DNA of 64,000 bases from Nonomuraea sp. NEAU-A123 (GCF_018603905.1 NZ_JAHFZZ010000014.1:124001-188000), one strand, 5' to 3'; shown: positions 1 to 7,971, counted from the first letter of the stretch. Numbers and translations: made by a program. Notes: generated from the letters alone by a model not told the origin.

Positions 1-1578
1 GACAGCGCTGCCGTCCGGGCAGATCGGATACTTGTCGGTCAGCCTGTCGGTGAAGCCGGTGCAGCTCCACGTCGGCCGGGCGTTGTCCGCGCTGGCGGCC
101 GGGGCATCGGCTGGGGCGTCGGTCGGGGCATCGGTCGGGACGTCGGTCGCGACGTCAGTCGGGAGGTCGGTCGGGACGTCCGTGGGAAGATCGGTCGGGA
201 CGTCGGTGGGAAGGTCGCTCGGAACGTCCGTGGGGAGGTCCGTCGGAGCGTCGGTCGGGGTGTCCGTTGGGGCGTCGGTCGCGGTGTCGGCCGGGGCGTC
301 GGCCGCGCTGTTGGTCAGCGCCATCGCGTCGCCGGTGACCAGCCTGAGGAAGCGGGGCGCCGCCGTGACCCGCGACGTGGCATTTCCGCGGAACTGCAAC
401 TGCACCGCGGAGGGCAGCACGGATGTGCTCTGGCCCCCGGTACGTACCTGCAGGGACGGCCAGAAGTACGTCGACTGGTCGGCGCTGATGCGGCAGGTGG
501 TGTCCGCGGCGGCCAGGCTCTCGTTGGTGGAGAAGGCGTCGGTGGACTCGTTGCCCACGTAGTTGTTCAGGTGCTGGGCGCCGTTGGACACGCCCGGAGC
601 GGTGATGACGTTGTCGGAGTTGGTGTGTCCCTCCTGGTCCGTACCGCATTTGGAGACGAAGGTGCCGCTGGAGGCGACCCTCTTCGGCTGCTGCACGGGG
701 GAGACCGCCTGAATGTCGATGAAGTCGTCGGCCGACGGGCCGGCGGTCTCGGCGGCAGCCGCGGTGGAGGCGGCACTCAGCTTGCAGGTGGACAGGGCCT
801 CAACTTGGAGGTTGGGGCGTGCCGCTACTCGGCCGATGGCCGTGGCGATGCGGTTGATGGTGGCCGTTCGCTTGTCAGCGAGTGGGCCGAGAATGGCGTT
901 CTGTACGAAGTTGGGGCCACCCTCTCCGGCCGAGGTGACCAGGCGTTTGTTCGCTTCGGCGATCTGGGTGTTCAGCAGGGCGAGGTTGCGGTCGACCTCG
1001 GCCTTCGCCGCTGCGGGGATCGCCGGAAGTTTGTCCGCGACACTCGGGCACGTGATCGTCTGAGCTGTGCCTTCGGGCGCCGGCGCATCAGAGGTCTCCG
1101 GTGTCGCCGAGGCGGAGGCCTCAGGCGCCGGGGCGGCGGTGGCATTGGCGCCGCCGAGCTTGCAGGTGGACAGCGCTTCCACCTGGAGTTCGGGGCGTGC
1201 CGCTACTCGGCCGATGGCCGTGGCGATGCGGTTGATGGTGGCCGTTCGCTTGTCAGCGAGTGGGCCGAGGATGGCGTTCTGTACGAAGTTCGGACCGCCC
1301 TCTCCGGCCGAGGTGACCAGGCGTTTGTTCGCTTCGGCGATCTGGGTGTTCAGCAGGGCGAGGTTGCGGTCGACCTCAGCTTGCGCCGCTGCCGGAATCT
1401 CTGGAAGTTTGTCCGCCACATTTGGGCAGGTGATCGTGTCCGCGCGGGCGGACACGGTCGTCAGGGTCAGTGACTGCCCTGCTGCGGGGGAACCCGCAAG
1501 GGCGAGAGTGATACCTCCGACTAAGGAAACAACAGCTAACCATGGCCTGAATGGCCTGCTCCCCGAGGCATTCGCCAT
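1..1578 (-). CDS. Secreted DUF1996 protein, 3' end cut by window edge
   Basis: The ATG at 1578 follows GAGAGGAG at a normal distance. About 526 codons are visible and the frame is still open at base 1, so the C-terminus is missing. The N-terminus has a signal-peptide-like hydrophobic stretch. Next come two nearly identical 93-residue segments, each starting with TITCP and ending with STCKL. A DUF1996-like domain follows, shown by GTFVSKCGTDQEGHTNSDN, GVSNGAQHLNNYVGN and the STNESL / DQSTYFWPSL blocks. After that is a threonine/aspartate/proline-rich stalk of repeated PTD triplets and then a conserved piece with TWSCTGF. DUF1996 proteins are extracellular and of unknown function, often found next to carbohydrate-binding modules. 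The duplicated segment was not recognised. The gene stands alone and is divergent from the gene at 1873. Confidence 0.8.
   Translation of the reverse strand, partial: MANASGSRPFRPWLAVVSLVGGITLALAGSPAAGQSLTLTTVSARADTITCPNVADKLPEIPAAAQAEVDRNLALLNTQIAEANKRLVTSAGEGGPNFVQNAILGPLADKRTATINRIATAIGRVAARPELQVEALSTCKLGGANATAAPAPEASASATPETSDAPAPEGTAQTITCPSVADKLPAIPAAAKAEVDRNLALLNTQIAEANKRLVTSAGEGGPNFVQNAILGPLADKRTATINRIATAIGRVAARPNLQVEALSTCKLSAASTAAAAETAGPSADDFIDIQAVSPVQQPKRVASSGTFVSKCGTDQEGHTNSDNVITAPGVSNGAQHLNNYVGNESTDAFSTNESLAAADTTCRISADQSTYFWPSLQVRTGGQSTSVLPSAVQLQFRGNATSRVTAAPRFLRLVTGDAMALTNSAADAPADTATDAPTDTPTDAPTDLPTDVPSDLPTDVPTDLPTDVPTDLPTDVATDVPTDAPTDAPADAPAASADNARPTWSCTGFTDRLTDKYPICPDGSAV
104..312 (-). 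repeat. PTD-triplet coding repeat (stalk)
   Basis: On the minus strand this stretch encodes a run of about 20 PTD/PAD-type triplets (PTDxPTDx pattern). It is probably an extended wall-spanning or spacer segment. The DNA is a degenerate 12-24 bp repeat and could vary in length by slippage. Confidence 0.85.
781..1437 (-). repeat. Direct duplication inside the DUF1996 gene (2 x 279 bp, 378-bp period)
   Basis: Bases 781-1059 and 1159-1437 are almost the same sequence, and both are in frame in the gene on the minus strand. The encoded 93-residue copies differ at only a few positions. The high nucleotide identity suggests recent duplication or gene conversion. The linker between the copies is Ala/Pro/Glu-rich. 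Confidence 0.9.
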
Positions 1579-1847
1579 ACGGAACTCCTCTCGGGTTCGG
1601 AACGTGAACCGGAAAGCCCGGTTTTCGTGAGATACGGGACAACAAGCGCGATGGTTCACCCACCAGCAAATTCCCCCGTCGGCAGGAATTGCCGAAATAA
1701 ATCCTGCGCGCATTGAACTGATGTCCGTTATTCCGCGTATCTCGCTACTATTACGGCGCTGGAGTTTCGCCACCAGCAGGGCGAGGACCGTAGCCGGGGC
1801 GATCCTCACACGGTCATCAGCGGGGTCGTGATGGCTCTATGCACCTA

Positions 1848-1861
1848 ACCAAGCGCTTGCT
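1848..1861 (+). promoter_or_regulatory. KstR2-like palindrome and probable leaderless promoter of the 1873 operon
   Basis: ACCAAGCGCTTGCT matches the published KstR2 consensus AnCAAGnnCTTGnT at every fixed position. It ends 11 bases before the ATG at 1873. TACGCT at 1861-1866 fits a TANNNT -10 element six bases before that ATG, and no ribosome binding site is present, so the transcript may be leaderless. A repressor bound here would overlap the -10 region. Similar CAAGCGCTTG sites also serve other TetR regulators, so the identity of the regulator is inference. The rest of the 1579-1872 gap holds nothing I recognise. Confidence 0.5.
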
Positions 1862-1872
1862 ACGCTCCGATC

Positions 1873-2949
1873 ATGTTGTCCACGATCGTCTGGGGCACCG
1901 GCAACGTCGGCCGCGCGGCCATCCGTGTCGTCGAGGCCCACCCGGCGTTGAGACTCTCGGCCGTACTCGTCCACGATCCCGGCAAGGTCGGCCGCGACGC
2001 CGGCGCGCTCGCCGGGCTCGGCGATCTGGGGATCGCGGCGACCGACGACGTCGACGCGGTACTGGCCACCGGCCCCCACGCCGTCGTCTACGCGGCGTCC
2101 GGCGACATCCGCCCCGACGACGCCCTCGCCGACATCATCAAGGCGATCCGCGCCGGAGCCGTGGTCGTCACCCCCTCGTTGTACGCGCTCTACGACCAGC
2201 GCAACGCCCCGCCGGAACTGCGCGAACCGGTGCTGGCCGCCATCGCGGACGGCGGTGGCTCGCTGTTCGTCTCCGGCGTCGATCCGGGCTGGGGCAACGA
2301 CGTGCTGCCCCTGCTGATCAGCGGACTCGGCGGCACCGTCGACGTGGTCCGCTGCCAGGAGATCTTCGACTACTCCACCTACGACCAGCCCGACTCGGTC
2401 CGGTACCTGGTCGGCATGGGCCAGCCGATGGACTACGAGCCGCCGATGATCGCGCCGACGATCCCGACCATGGTGTGGGGCGGCCAGGTACGGCTGATGG
2501 CCAGAGCCCTCGGCGTCGACCTCGACGAGATCCGCGAGACCGTGGACCGGCGCCCGCTCGACTCGACGGTGGGCACCGAGACGATGGGCGAGTTCGAGGC
2601 CGGCACCCAGGGCGCGGTGCGGTTCGAGGTGCAGGGCATCGTCGAGGGCGAGCCCCGCATCGTCATCGAACACGTCACCCGCATCCACCCGTCCTGCGCA
2701 CCGGACTGGCCGACCCCGCCCGACGGCCAGGGCGCGCACCGGGTGATCATCGAGGGCCGCCCGCGCATCGAGGTCACGGTCGAGGCCACCGACGAGGGCG
2801 GCAACCGGGCGGCGGGCGGGAACGCCACCGCGGTCGGCCGCCTGGTGAACGCCATCGACTGGCTCGTGGACGCCGAACCCGGCCTCTACGACGCGCTCGA
2901 CGTCCCCCTGCGCCCCGCGATCGGCAAACTCGGGAGGAAACACCCATGA
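1873..2949 (+). CDS. NAD(P)-dependent amine-dehydrogenase / dihydrodipicolinate-reductase-like oxidoreductase
   Basis: 358 residues. The N-terminus IVWGTGNVGRAAIRVV is a Rossmann dinucleotide-binding motif (GxGxxG). The layout resembles the family that includes 2,4-diaminopentanoate dehydrogenase and enzymes annotated 'NAD(P)H-dependent amine dehydrogenase': Rossmann domain, VSGVDPGWGNDVLP in the middle, then an alpha/beta catalytic domain. In actinomycetes this family often lies in steroid or lipid catabolic loci, but the substrate here is unknown. The start is taken at 1873 because of the -10-like sequence just upstream and because no ribosome binding site supports a later codon. The stop overlaps the next start (ATGA at 2946-2949), so the two genes are probably translationally coupled. 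Confidence 0.75.
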   Translation: MLSTIVWGTGNVGRAAIRVVEAHPALRLSAVLVHDPGKVGRDAGALAGLGDLGIAATDDVDAVLATGPHAVVYAASGDIRPDDALADIIKAIRAGAVVVTPSLYALYDQRNAPPELREPVLAAIADGGGSLFVSGVDPGWGNDVLPLLISGLGGTVDVVRCQEIFDYSTYDQPDSVRYLVGMGQPMDYEPPMIAPTIPTMVWGGQVRLMARALGVDLDEIRETVDRRPLDSTVGTETMGEFEAGTQGAVRFEVQGIVEGEPRIVIEHVTRIHPSCAPDWPTPPDGQGAHRVIIEGRPRIEVTVEATDEGGNRAAGGNATAVGRLVNAIDWLVDAEPGLYDALDVPLRPAIGKLGRKHP

Positions 2950-3452
2950 ACCTCGACATCCCCGAGGGAAAGGACGCGATCGAGTACGTGTGGGGTGAGA
3001 TGGTGCCCGGCATCGGGATCGCCGCCTCGCACTTCTCCCTGTCGGTGTACGCCCACACGACCCTCGGGCTCCGCGAGTTCGAGGCCGCACGGCTGCGGAT
3101 CGCGCAGATCAACGGCTGCGCCTTCTGCCTCGATTGGCGTACCGAACGGGACGGCGAGAAGGTCGAGGAGGAGTTCGAAGACGCGGTCACGCAGTGGCGC
3201 ACCACCGACGCCTTCGACGATCGCACCCGGCTGGCCGCCGAGTACGCCGAGCGGTACGCCCTGGATCATCACGGTCTCGACGACGAGTTCTGGACGCGGA
3301 TGACCGCGCACTACAGCCAACTGGAGATCGTCGAGCTGAGCATGAGCATCGGCTCCTGGCTGGCGTTCGGACGGCTCAACCACGTACTGGGCCTCGACAC
3401 CGTGTGCAGACTGCCCAGCGGCCCATCGCCCGCCCCCAAGCGGGCTTCCTAG
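2946..3452 (+). CDS. Carboxymuconolactone decarboxylase / AhpD-like protein
   Basis: 168 residues. The ATG at 2946 overlaps the previous stop and follows GGGAGGAAA. The segment RLRIAQINGCAFCLDWRTE holds the CxxC-like AhpD motif: a cysteine pair two residues apart in the helix, as in alkylhydroperoxidase D and gamma-carboxymuconolactone decarboxylases. The C-terminal half has the helical LSMSIGSWLAFGRLNHVLGL signature of the family. The likely role is peroxide or thiol redox handling. It sits between a dehydrogenase and a hydrogen-peroxide-forming cholesterol oxidase, so peroxide protection is a reasonable inference. Confidence 0.8.
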   Translation: MNLDIPEGKDAIEYVWGEMVPGIGIAASHFSLSVYAHTTLGLREFEAARLRIAQINGCAFCLDWRTERDGEKVEEEFEDAVTQWRTTDAFDDRTRLAAEYAERYALDHHGLDDEFWTRMTAHYSQLEIVELSMSIGSWLAFGRLNHVLGLDTVCRLPSGPSPAPKRAS

Positions 3453-3517
3453 CTGACACAAAGGCGCGAGCAACATGCAGGACCTGTTCTCATCCCACCG
3501 AGAGTAAGGACCATCGG

Positions 3518-5140
3518 ATGAGTGACAACACCCCGCGCGGTACCGGTTCCAGAGGTGTCTCGCGCCGTGGATTCATCGCGGGAACCGTGGGAGCCCTCGC
3601 CCTCACGGCCCACCCCACCGCGGCCCAGGCGGCAGCCGGTCCGATCGGCAACGGGGCCCACGTCGCGGCCCTGGTGATCGGTACCGGATACGGCGGCTCC
3701 GTCGCCGCGCTGCGTCTCGCCCAGGCGGGCGTCGACGTGCACATGATCGAGATGGGTATGGCCTGGGACACCCCCGGCTCCGACGGCAAGATCTTCTGCA
3801 GCACGCTCGCGCCGGACAACCGGTCCTACTGGTTGCGCACCAGGACCAAGGCGCCCCTCAACTACTTCCTCGGCTTCCCGATCGACCGGGACATCTCCCG
3901 CTACACCGGGGTCCTGGACGCCGAGGAGTTCAGCGGCATCACCGTCTACCAGGGGCGCGGCGTCGGCGGCGGTTCGCTGGTCAACGGCGGCATGGCGGTC
4001 ACCCCCAAGCGGGAGAACTTCGCCGCCGTCCTCCCGTCGGTCAACGCCGACGAGATGTACAACACCTACTACCCGCGCGCCAACGCCGGGCTCGGGGTCG
4101 GCACGATCAGATCGGCCTGGTTCGACTCCACCGACTGGTACCAGTTCGCCCGGGTCGGCCGTAAGCACGCCCAGCGCTCCGGCTTCCCGTTCGTCTTCGT
4201 GCCCGACGTGTACGACTGGAACTACATGGAGCAGGAGGCAGCCGGCACCGCCACCAAGTCGGCCCTGGCCGGCGAGATCCTCTACGGCAACAACTACGGC
4301 AAGAAGTCCCTGCAGAAGACCTACATCGCCCAGGCCAAGGCCACCGGCAGGGTCACCATCTCACCGCTGCACAAGGTCACCTCGGTCGCCCCGGCGGCCG
4401 GTGGCGGCTACACGGTCGTCATCCAGCAGCTCAACACCACCGGCGACACCACGGCCACCAAGACCGTGACCGCCGACCGGGTGTTCTTTGCCGCCGGCAG
4501 CGTCGGCACCAGCAAGCTGCTGGTCAAGCTGAAGGCCACCGGCGCGCTGCCCAACCTGAACGCCGAGGTGGGCAAGGGCTGGGGCGACAACGGCAACGTC
4601 ATGTGCGGCCGCGCCAACCACCTGTGGGACCCGACCGGCAGCTCCCAGTCGACCATTCCCTGCGCCGGCATCGACAACTGGGCAACCGGTGGCGCGTTCG
4701 CCGAGGTCGCGCCGCTGCCCACCGGGATCGAGACCTTCGCCTCGTTCTATCTGTCGATCACCAAGAACCCGAACCGCGCCCAGTTCTCCTGGAACGCCAC
4801 GACGGGACAGGTCGATCTGAACTGGCAGACCGCCTGGAAGCAGCCGGGCATCGACATGGCCAAGACGATCTTCGACAAGATCAACGCGACGGAGGGGACG
4901 ATCTACCGGACCGACCTCTTCGGCATCTACAAGATCTGGGGCGACCACCTCACGTACCACCCGCTCGGGGGCGCCGTCCTGAACAAGGCCACCGACAACT
5001 ACGGCCGCTTGGCCGGCTATGCGGGCCTGTACGTCATCGACGGCTCACTGATCCCCGGAAACACCAGCGTGAACCCGTTCGTCACCATCACGGCACTCGC
5101 CGAACGGAACATCGAGAACATCATCGCCACCGACCTGTAG
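3518..5140 (+). CDS. choA: Cholesterol oxidase (GMC type, Tat-exported)
   Basis: 540 residues, close to the usual class I length. The ATG at 3518 is preceded by GTAAGGA. SRRGFIAGTVGALAL is a twin-arginine signal, with a cleavage region around TAAQAAA. The FAD-binding GTGYGGS lies near residue 55, and the family block QGRGVGGGSLVNGGM follows. Residues known to be catalytic in Streptomyces cholesterol oxidase can be matched: Glu in GIETFASFYL, His in TYHPLGG and Asn in GNTSVNPF. The enzyme oxidises 3-beta-hydroxysterols to the 4-en-3-one with release of hydrogen peroxide, outside the cell. It follows the AhpD-like gene by 65 bases and is probably in the same operon. Specificity beyond sterols cannot be judged. 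Confidence 0.92.
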   Translation: MSDNTPRGTGSRGVSRRGFIAGTVGALALTAHPTAAQAAAGPIGNGAHVAALVIGTGYGGSVAALRLAQAGVDVHMIEMGMAWDTPGSDGKIFCSTLAPDNRSYWLRTRTKAPLNYFLGFPIDRDISRYTGVLDAEEFSGITVYQGRGVGGGSLVNGGMAVTPKRENFAAVLPSVNADEMYNTYYPRANAGLGVGTIRSAWFDSTDWYQFARVGRKHAQRSGFPFVFVPDVYDWNYMEQEAAGTATKSALAGEILYGNNYGKKSLQKTYIAQAKATGRVTISPLHKVTSVAPAAGGGYTVVIQQLNTTGDTTATKTVTADRVFFAAGSVGTSKLLVKLKATGALPNLNAEVGKGWGDNGNVMCGRANHLWDPTGSSQSTIPCAGIDNWATGGAFAEVAPLPTGIETFASFYLSITKNPNRAQFSWNATTGQVDLNWQTAWKQPGIDMAKTIFDKINATEGTIYRTDLFGIYKIWGDHLTYHPLGGAVLNKATDNYGRLAGYAGLYVIDGSLIPGNTSVNPFVTITALAERNIENIIATDL

Positions 5141-5235
5141 CGACCGATCAGCCCTGTAGCGATGGGTCGGCTCTATGGCAACCGGTCAGCTCTGTAGCGA
5201 CCGGTCAGCTCTGTAGTGACCGACCAGCTCTGTAG
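5141..5235 (+). repeat. Five 19-bp tandem repeats directly after the cholesterol oxidase stop codon
   Basis: Units at 5141, 5160, 5179, 5198 and 5217 are each exactly 19 bases, with core cgaccggtcagctctgtag. Units 3 and 4 differ by one base and unit 2 is the most diverged. The end of the gene itself (ccgacctgtag) resembles the last part of the unit, as if the array had expanded from it. Confidence 0.9.
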
Positions 5236-5238
5236 CCG

Positions 5239-5272
5239 AAAGGGGCCGCGGCCTGCCCGCCGCGACCCCTTT
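5239..5272 (+). terminator. Bidirectional hairpin terminator
   Basis: AAAGGGG (5239-5245) pairs with CCCCTTT (5266-5272), and after one mismatch CGCGG (5247-5251) pairs with CCGCG (5260-5264). The 8-base loop is at 5252-5259. It lies between convergent genes ending at 5140 and 5288 and can serve both. Confidence 0.75.
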
Positions 5273-5287
5273 CCGCGTTTCACTGGC

Positions 5288-5782
5288 TCAACCGAGATTC
5301 ACCCGGGTGATCGCGTTGACCCTGGTCGCCATGATGTTCACGTTGAACACCGACATGTTGGTGGTGGCCGTAGTGGCGGCGCACCGTAGCCGAACCACCC
5401 CGGTGGTCGCCACGGCACGGGCGGTGCCCGACGACAGGCTCGCGAGCTGACCGTTGGGGCCGACCGTGGCGACGACACTGGTGTTGTTGGTGCTGCTCTC
5501 GCTGATGATCAGGAATGAGCAGGCCAGGGCCGCCGCCGTGGCGGTGTTGTTGCGGGCCGTGAGCGTCGCCACGGCCGTCCAATTGCCGGCCGGAACGTTG
5601 AACAGGTAGTCGGCAAAGGTGTCGGCCGTCACCGTCCTGGTGGCGAACGTGTCGGCGATGATCACCTCCGGCGGCACCGCGGCGTTCGCCGGGGCCGCCA
5701 GGCCGACGCCGACGATCAGCGCCACCCCCGCGACCAAGGCCACCCACAGCCCGCGCACCCTTGTGAGAACCGCAGTAAACAC
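5288..5782 (-). CDS. Small secreted protein, unknown function
   Basis: 164 residues. The GTG start at 5782 is chosen because GCGAGGAG lies nine bases before it. The N-terminus has a basic end, a hydrophobic core (VALVAGVALIVGVGLAA) and a signal-peptidase site around ANA-AVPP. The mature part is rich in Thr, Ala and Asn, lacks a recognisable domain, and has two Cys (in ALACSFL and RLRCAAT) that could form a disulfide. It looks like a compact beta-sheet extracellular protein. The family was not recognised. Confidence 0.65.
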   Translation of the reverse strand: MFTAVLTRVRGLWVALVAGVALIVGVGLAAPANAAVPPEVIIADTFATRTVTADTFADYLFNVPAGNWTAVATLTARNNTATAAALACSFLIISESSTNNTSVVATVGPNGQLASLSSGTARAVATTGVVRLRCAATTATTNMSVFNVNIMATRVNAITRVNLG

Positions 5783-5835
5783 GAAACATCACTCCTCGCA
5801 TCCGGGACAGCGTCCGCTGCCCACCCGATGCTCAG

Positions 5836-6201
5836 ATGGTCTCGATCGCCGTTGCAGTCCCATTGCAACTCGTCCGCCGGGTGCTGCGGCCCGGAGGGCT
5901 GCTGGCGGTCTCGGCGCCCAGCCGGCACAACGACCCCGAGCTGTCGTCGGTCCTGCCGGATTGGGGGCGGCCGTCAAGCTTTGACGCGGAAGTGGGGCCC
6001 GCCGTCGTCGGCGAGGTCCTGGACGTGGTGGCGGTGACCTCTTGGGACGAGCCGCTGCTGCACCTGCCCGACCGAGAGGCCGTCACCCTCTACCTCCGAG
6101 GCCGCGGCCTCTCCGAGCCGACGGCGCGCGACGCCGCGCTCCGCGTGGCCACCCCGTTGCGGGTGACCAAGAGGGGGTCGCTCATCTGGGCCCGCCGGTA
6201 G
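5836..6201 (+). pseudogene. Truncated SAM-dependent methyltransferase remnant
   Basis: The readable part, from VRRVLRPGGLLAVSAPSRHNDPEL onward, matches the middle and C-terminal half of class I methyltransferases: the LRPGG turn after motif III and the usual C-terminal region ending VTKRGSLIWARR. The SAM-binding glycine loop and everything before it are missing. The few codons upstream of VRRVL do not look like the family, and no ribosome binding site precedes 5836. I read it as a 5'-deleted gene. Confidence 0.65.
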
Positions 6202-6220
6202 TGATCGGTGATCCCGGCTC

Positions 6221-6340
6221 ATTGCGGTGAGTGGCCCAAGAATCGCATCAAGGATCGGAAAGCCCCGCTCCTTGGGGTGAACGGCCCAAGGATCCCGGTG
6301 GCGATCAGAGAGCTCGGCCCATTGAGGTGAACGGCCCAAG
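6221..6340. repeat. Three 20-bp repeats spaced exactly 50 bp apart
   Basis: Near-identical 20-mers start at 6221, 6271 and 6321; the consensus is attgaggtgaacggcccaag. The middle copy with its flanks can fold (CCTTGGG / CCCAAGG). The 30 bases between copies are only loosely alike. They fill the gap between the methyltransferase remnant and the 3' end of the protease gene. Confidence 0.85.
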
Positions 6341-6408
6341 GACCGCCGGCCGGATCTGAGGCAGATCCAGGCCGGGGATCGCGGTCACCGGCATCGGCAG
6401 AAGGATGC

Positions 6409-7494
6409 TCAGGGGGCGTTGGTGTTCTGGGCGGCCTGGTAGACGGCCATCGCCTCGTTTCCGAAGAAGGGGCCGAACATGAAATCGGGAGCGAAGTCGT
6501 ACTTGAAGCTGTTGACGGAGTTCAGCCAGCCGAGCCCGGTGGATTCGTTGAACCCCTGGAACCACGGGCCGCCGCTCGCCCCGCCGGTCATGTTGCAGCG
6601 CAGCCCCTGGTCCCTGGTCATCACGGTGTCGTTGAACGCGCGCCCGCTGCAGTAGACCAGCTTCGAGCCGTCGAAGGGCGGCGCCGCCGGGTAACCGAAG
6701 GAGAACATCTGCCGCTGCCTGGGCTGGTTGAACGCCACCCCCTGCCCGCCCACGACGTCGGTCAGCGTCCGGCCCTGGAGCGGCGCGACCACGGCGGCGG
6801 CCACGTCGAAGTTGATGTCCTCGCGAGCGTTCCACTGCTGGGTGGTCAGCAGCCTGCTGGCCACCCAGGTGCCCAACGGGCGCCGGCCGTTGTCGAAGGC
6901 CGGGATGAACACCCAGTTCCGGTGAAAAGCACCGTCCGCCTTCACGCAGTGCCCGGCGGTGATCACGACGCTCTCGTTGGCGCTGGTCACGGCCGAGCCG
7001 GAGCAGGAGGCGTTGCCGCCGTTGGCAGTGGTGAAGAAGACGCGTCCGGTGGTACGCACGACGGCGCCGCCGTCGGTCCACCGGAGGCCGGGGCTGTTGG
7101 GCACCCGGGCCTGCTCCTGGGCCGCGACGCCCTGGACCGTCAACGGGGTGCCCTGGGTGGCGACGGCCGAGGCGACCCGGGTGGTCCCCTGGGTGCGCTG
7201 GGTCGTGGTGGTGGAGGCGCCTCGCGTGGCCCACGGCGTGCCCTGGGTCGGTGCGCCCGACCGGTCGGAGCGTCGCGGCGTGGGTTCGTCGAGCGGCTGC
7301 GCCGCCATCAAGCGCTGCTGCGTCCAGTACTGCAGGACGGTTCTGCGCTGCGACCAGGAGTCCGTGGCGGACCATCTGACGGGTGTGGGGTCGGCGCTGG
7401 TCCAGCCACCACTGGCCTGGGCGGTACCCGCGGGGACCAGGGCGCCTGCCAAGGTCAGTGCGACGGCGGAGAGCAGGGCGACTCTGCGGTGCAT
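6409..7494 (-). CDS. Secreted trypsin-like serine protease
   Basis: 361 residues. The ATG at 7494 follows GGGAGG. A signal peptide ends near GTAQA. A low-complexity Thr/Gln-rich pro-region (repeats of TQGTP / TQRTQGTT) precedes the catalytic domain. The catalytic triad can be matched: His182 in VITAGHC, Asp in DINFDVAAAVV, and Ser in TGGASGGPW. CSGSAV before the His and the later YCSGRAF / LRCNMTGG cysteines fit disulfides of the family. The closest type is the S1 group of 'trypsin-like peptidase' secreted proteins of actinomycetes. The substrate is unknown and the gene appears monocistronic. Confidence 0.88.
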   Translation of the reverse strand: MHRRVALLSAVALTLAGALVPAGTAQASGGWTSADPTPVRWSATDSWSQRRTVLQYWTQQRLMAAQPLDEPTPRRSDRSGAPTQGTPWATRGASTTTTQRTQGTTRVASAVATQGTPLTVQGVAAQEQARVPNSPGLRWTDGGAVVRTTGRVFFTTANGGNASCSGSAVTSANESVVITAGHCVKADGAFHRNWVFIPAFDNGRRPLGTWVASRLLTTQQWNAREDINFDVAAAVVAPLQGRTLTDVVGGQGVAFNQPRQRQMFSFGYPAAPPFDGSKLVYCSGRAFNDTVMTRDQGLRCNMTGGASGGPWFQGFNESTGLGWLNSVNSFKYDFAPDFMFGPFFGNEAMAVYQAAQNTNAP

Positions 7495-7746
7495 TACATA
7501 CCTCCCGAAACCGGAATCTGCCGTCAGGAGGTACGTACGGCGCTATGAATCTTCCTCAAGGCATACGCAAACCGGTATAGCGGCATTTCGCGACGACCTC
7601 GCACCGACCGATCGGGAGGCGCTCGTCCTCGTCCACGCCGGCCCTCTCACCGCGCACCCCGGTCGTGCCGTGACCCTCCTCGAGCAGGGCGTAGCGGATC
7701 TGATCGCCCTCGCCGTTCCTCAGGCGCCGTCGGGCGGGCGGCGGCT

Positions 7747-7902
7747 GACCGCCAGTGGGTCTACGGCCATGTGATCGCGGACGAGGTCCAGGAGCTGTTG
7801 GCGATGGTGTGGCGGGTGGTCATGCGTAGGGTGCGGGCGCCTGCTCTGCGGTCGAGCGGTGTGCCAGGGGAGGCCGTACTGCTTGCCGATCCCTGGCCGT
7901 GA
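7747..7902 (+). pseudogene. Remnant of a HelD/UvrD-type DNA helicase
   Basis: The frame from 7747 to the TGA at 7902 reads DRQWVYGHVIADEVQELLAM followed by WRVVMRR. This is the Walker B (DExQE) region of the HelD/HelR-like superfamily 1 helicases of actinomycetes. It then runs into unrelated sequence. No helicase motif is readable before or after it. In the rest of the 7495-7971 gap I see no intact gene; 7580-7746 may hold more eroded helicase sequence but I cannot align it. Confidence 0.6.
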
Positions 7903-7940
7903 TGCCTACGTGACGTCAGCTTGGGGCAACTTGGACTTGC

Positions 7941-7971
7941 AATGACGCCATTATGACGTCATAGTTGCGTC
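7941..7971 (+). promoter_or_regulatory. TGACGTCA palindrome overlapping a probable leaderless promoter
   Basis: TATGACGTCATA at 7952-7963 is a perfect 12-bp palindrome flanked by TGACGCCA at 7943 and TGCGTCAT at 7966, giving three related half-site clusters in about 30 bases. A -35-like TTGCAA (7938) and a -10-like TAGTTG (7962) put the transcription start at or next to the ATG at 7972, and no ribosome binding site is present. The ribbon-helix-helix protein encoded next is the natural candidate to bind here (autoregulation, inferred). Confidence 0.5.

Noticed and set aside
3475..3507. A 10-codon open frame (MQDLFSSHRE) ending at the ribosome binding site of the cholesterol oxidase gene
   Set aside because: It could be a leader peptide, but it has no clear ribosome binding site and a frame this short arises by chance.
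6221..6340. CRISPR array
   Set aside because: Only three 20-bp units with loosely related 30-bp spacers, no cas genes, and imperfect repeats.
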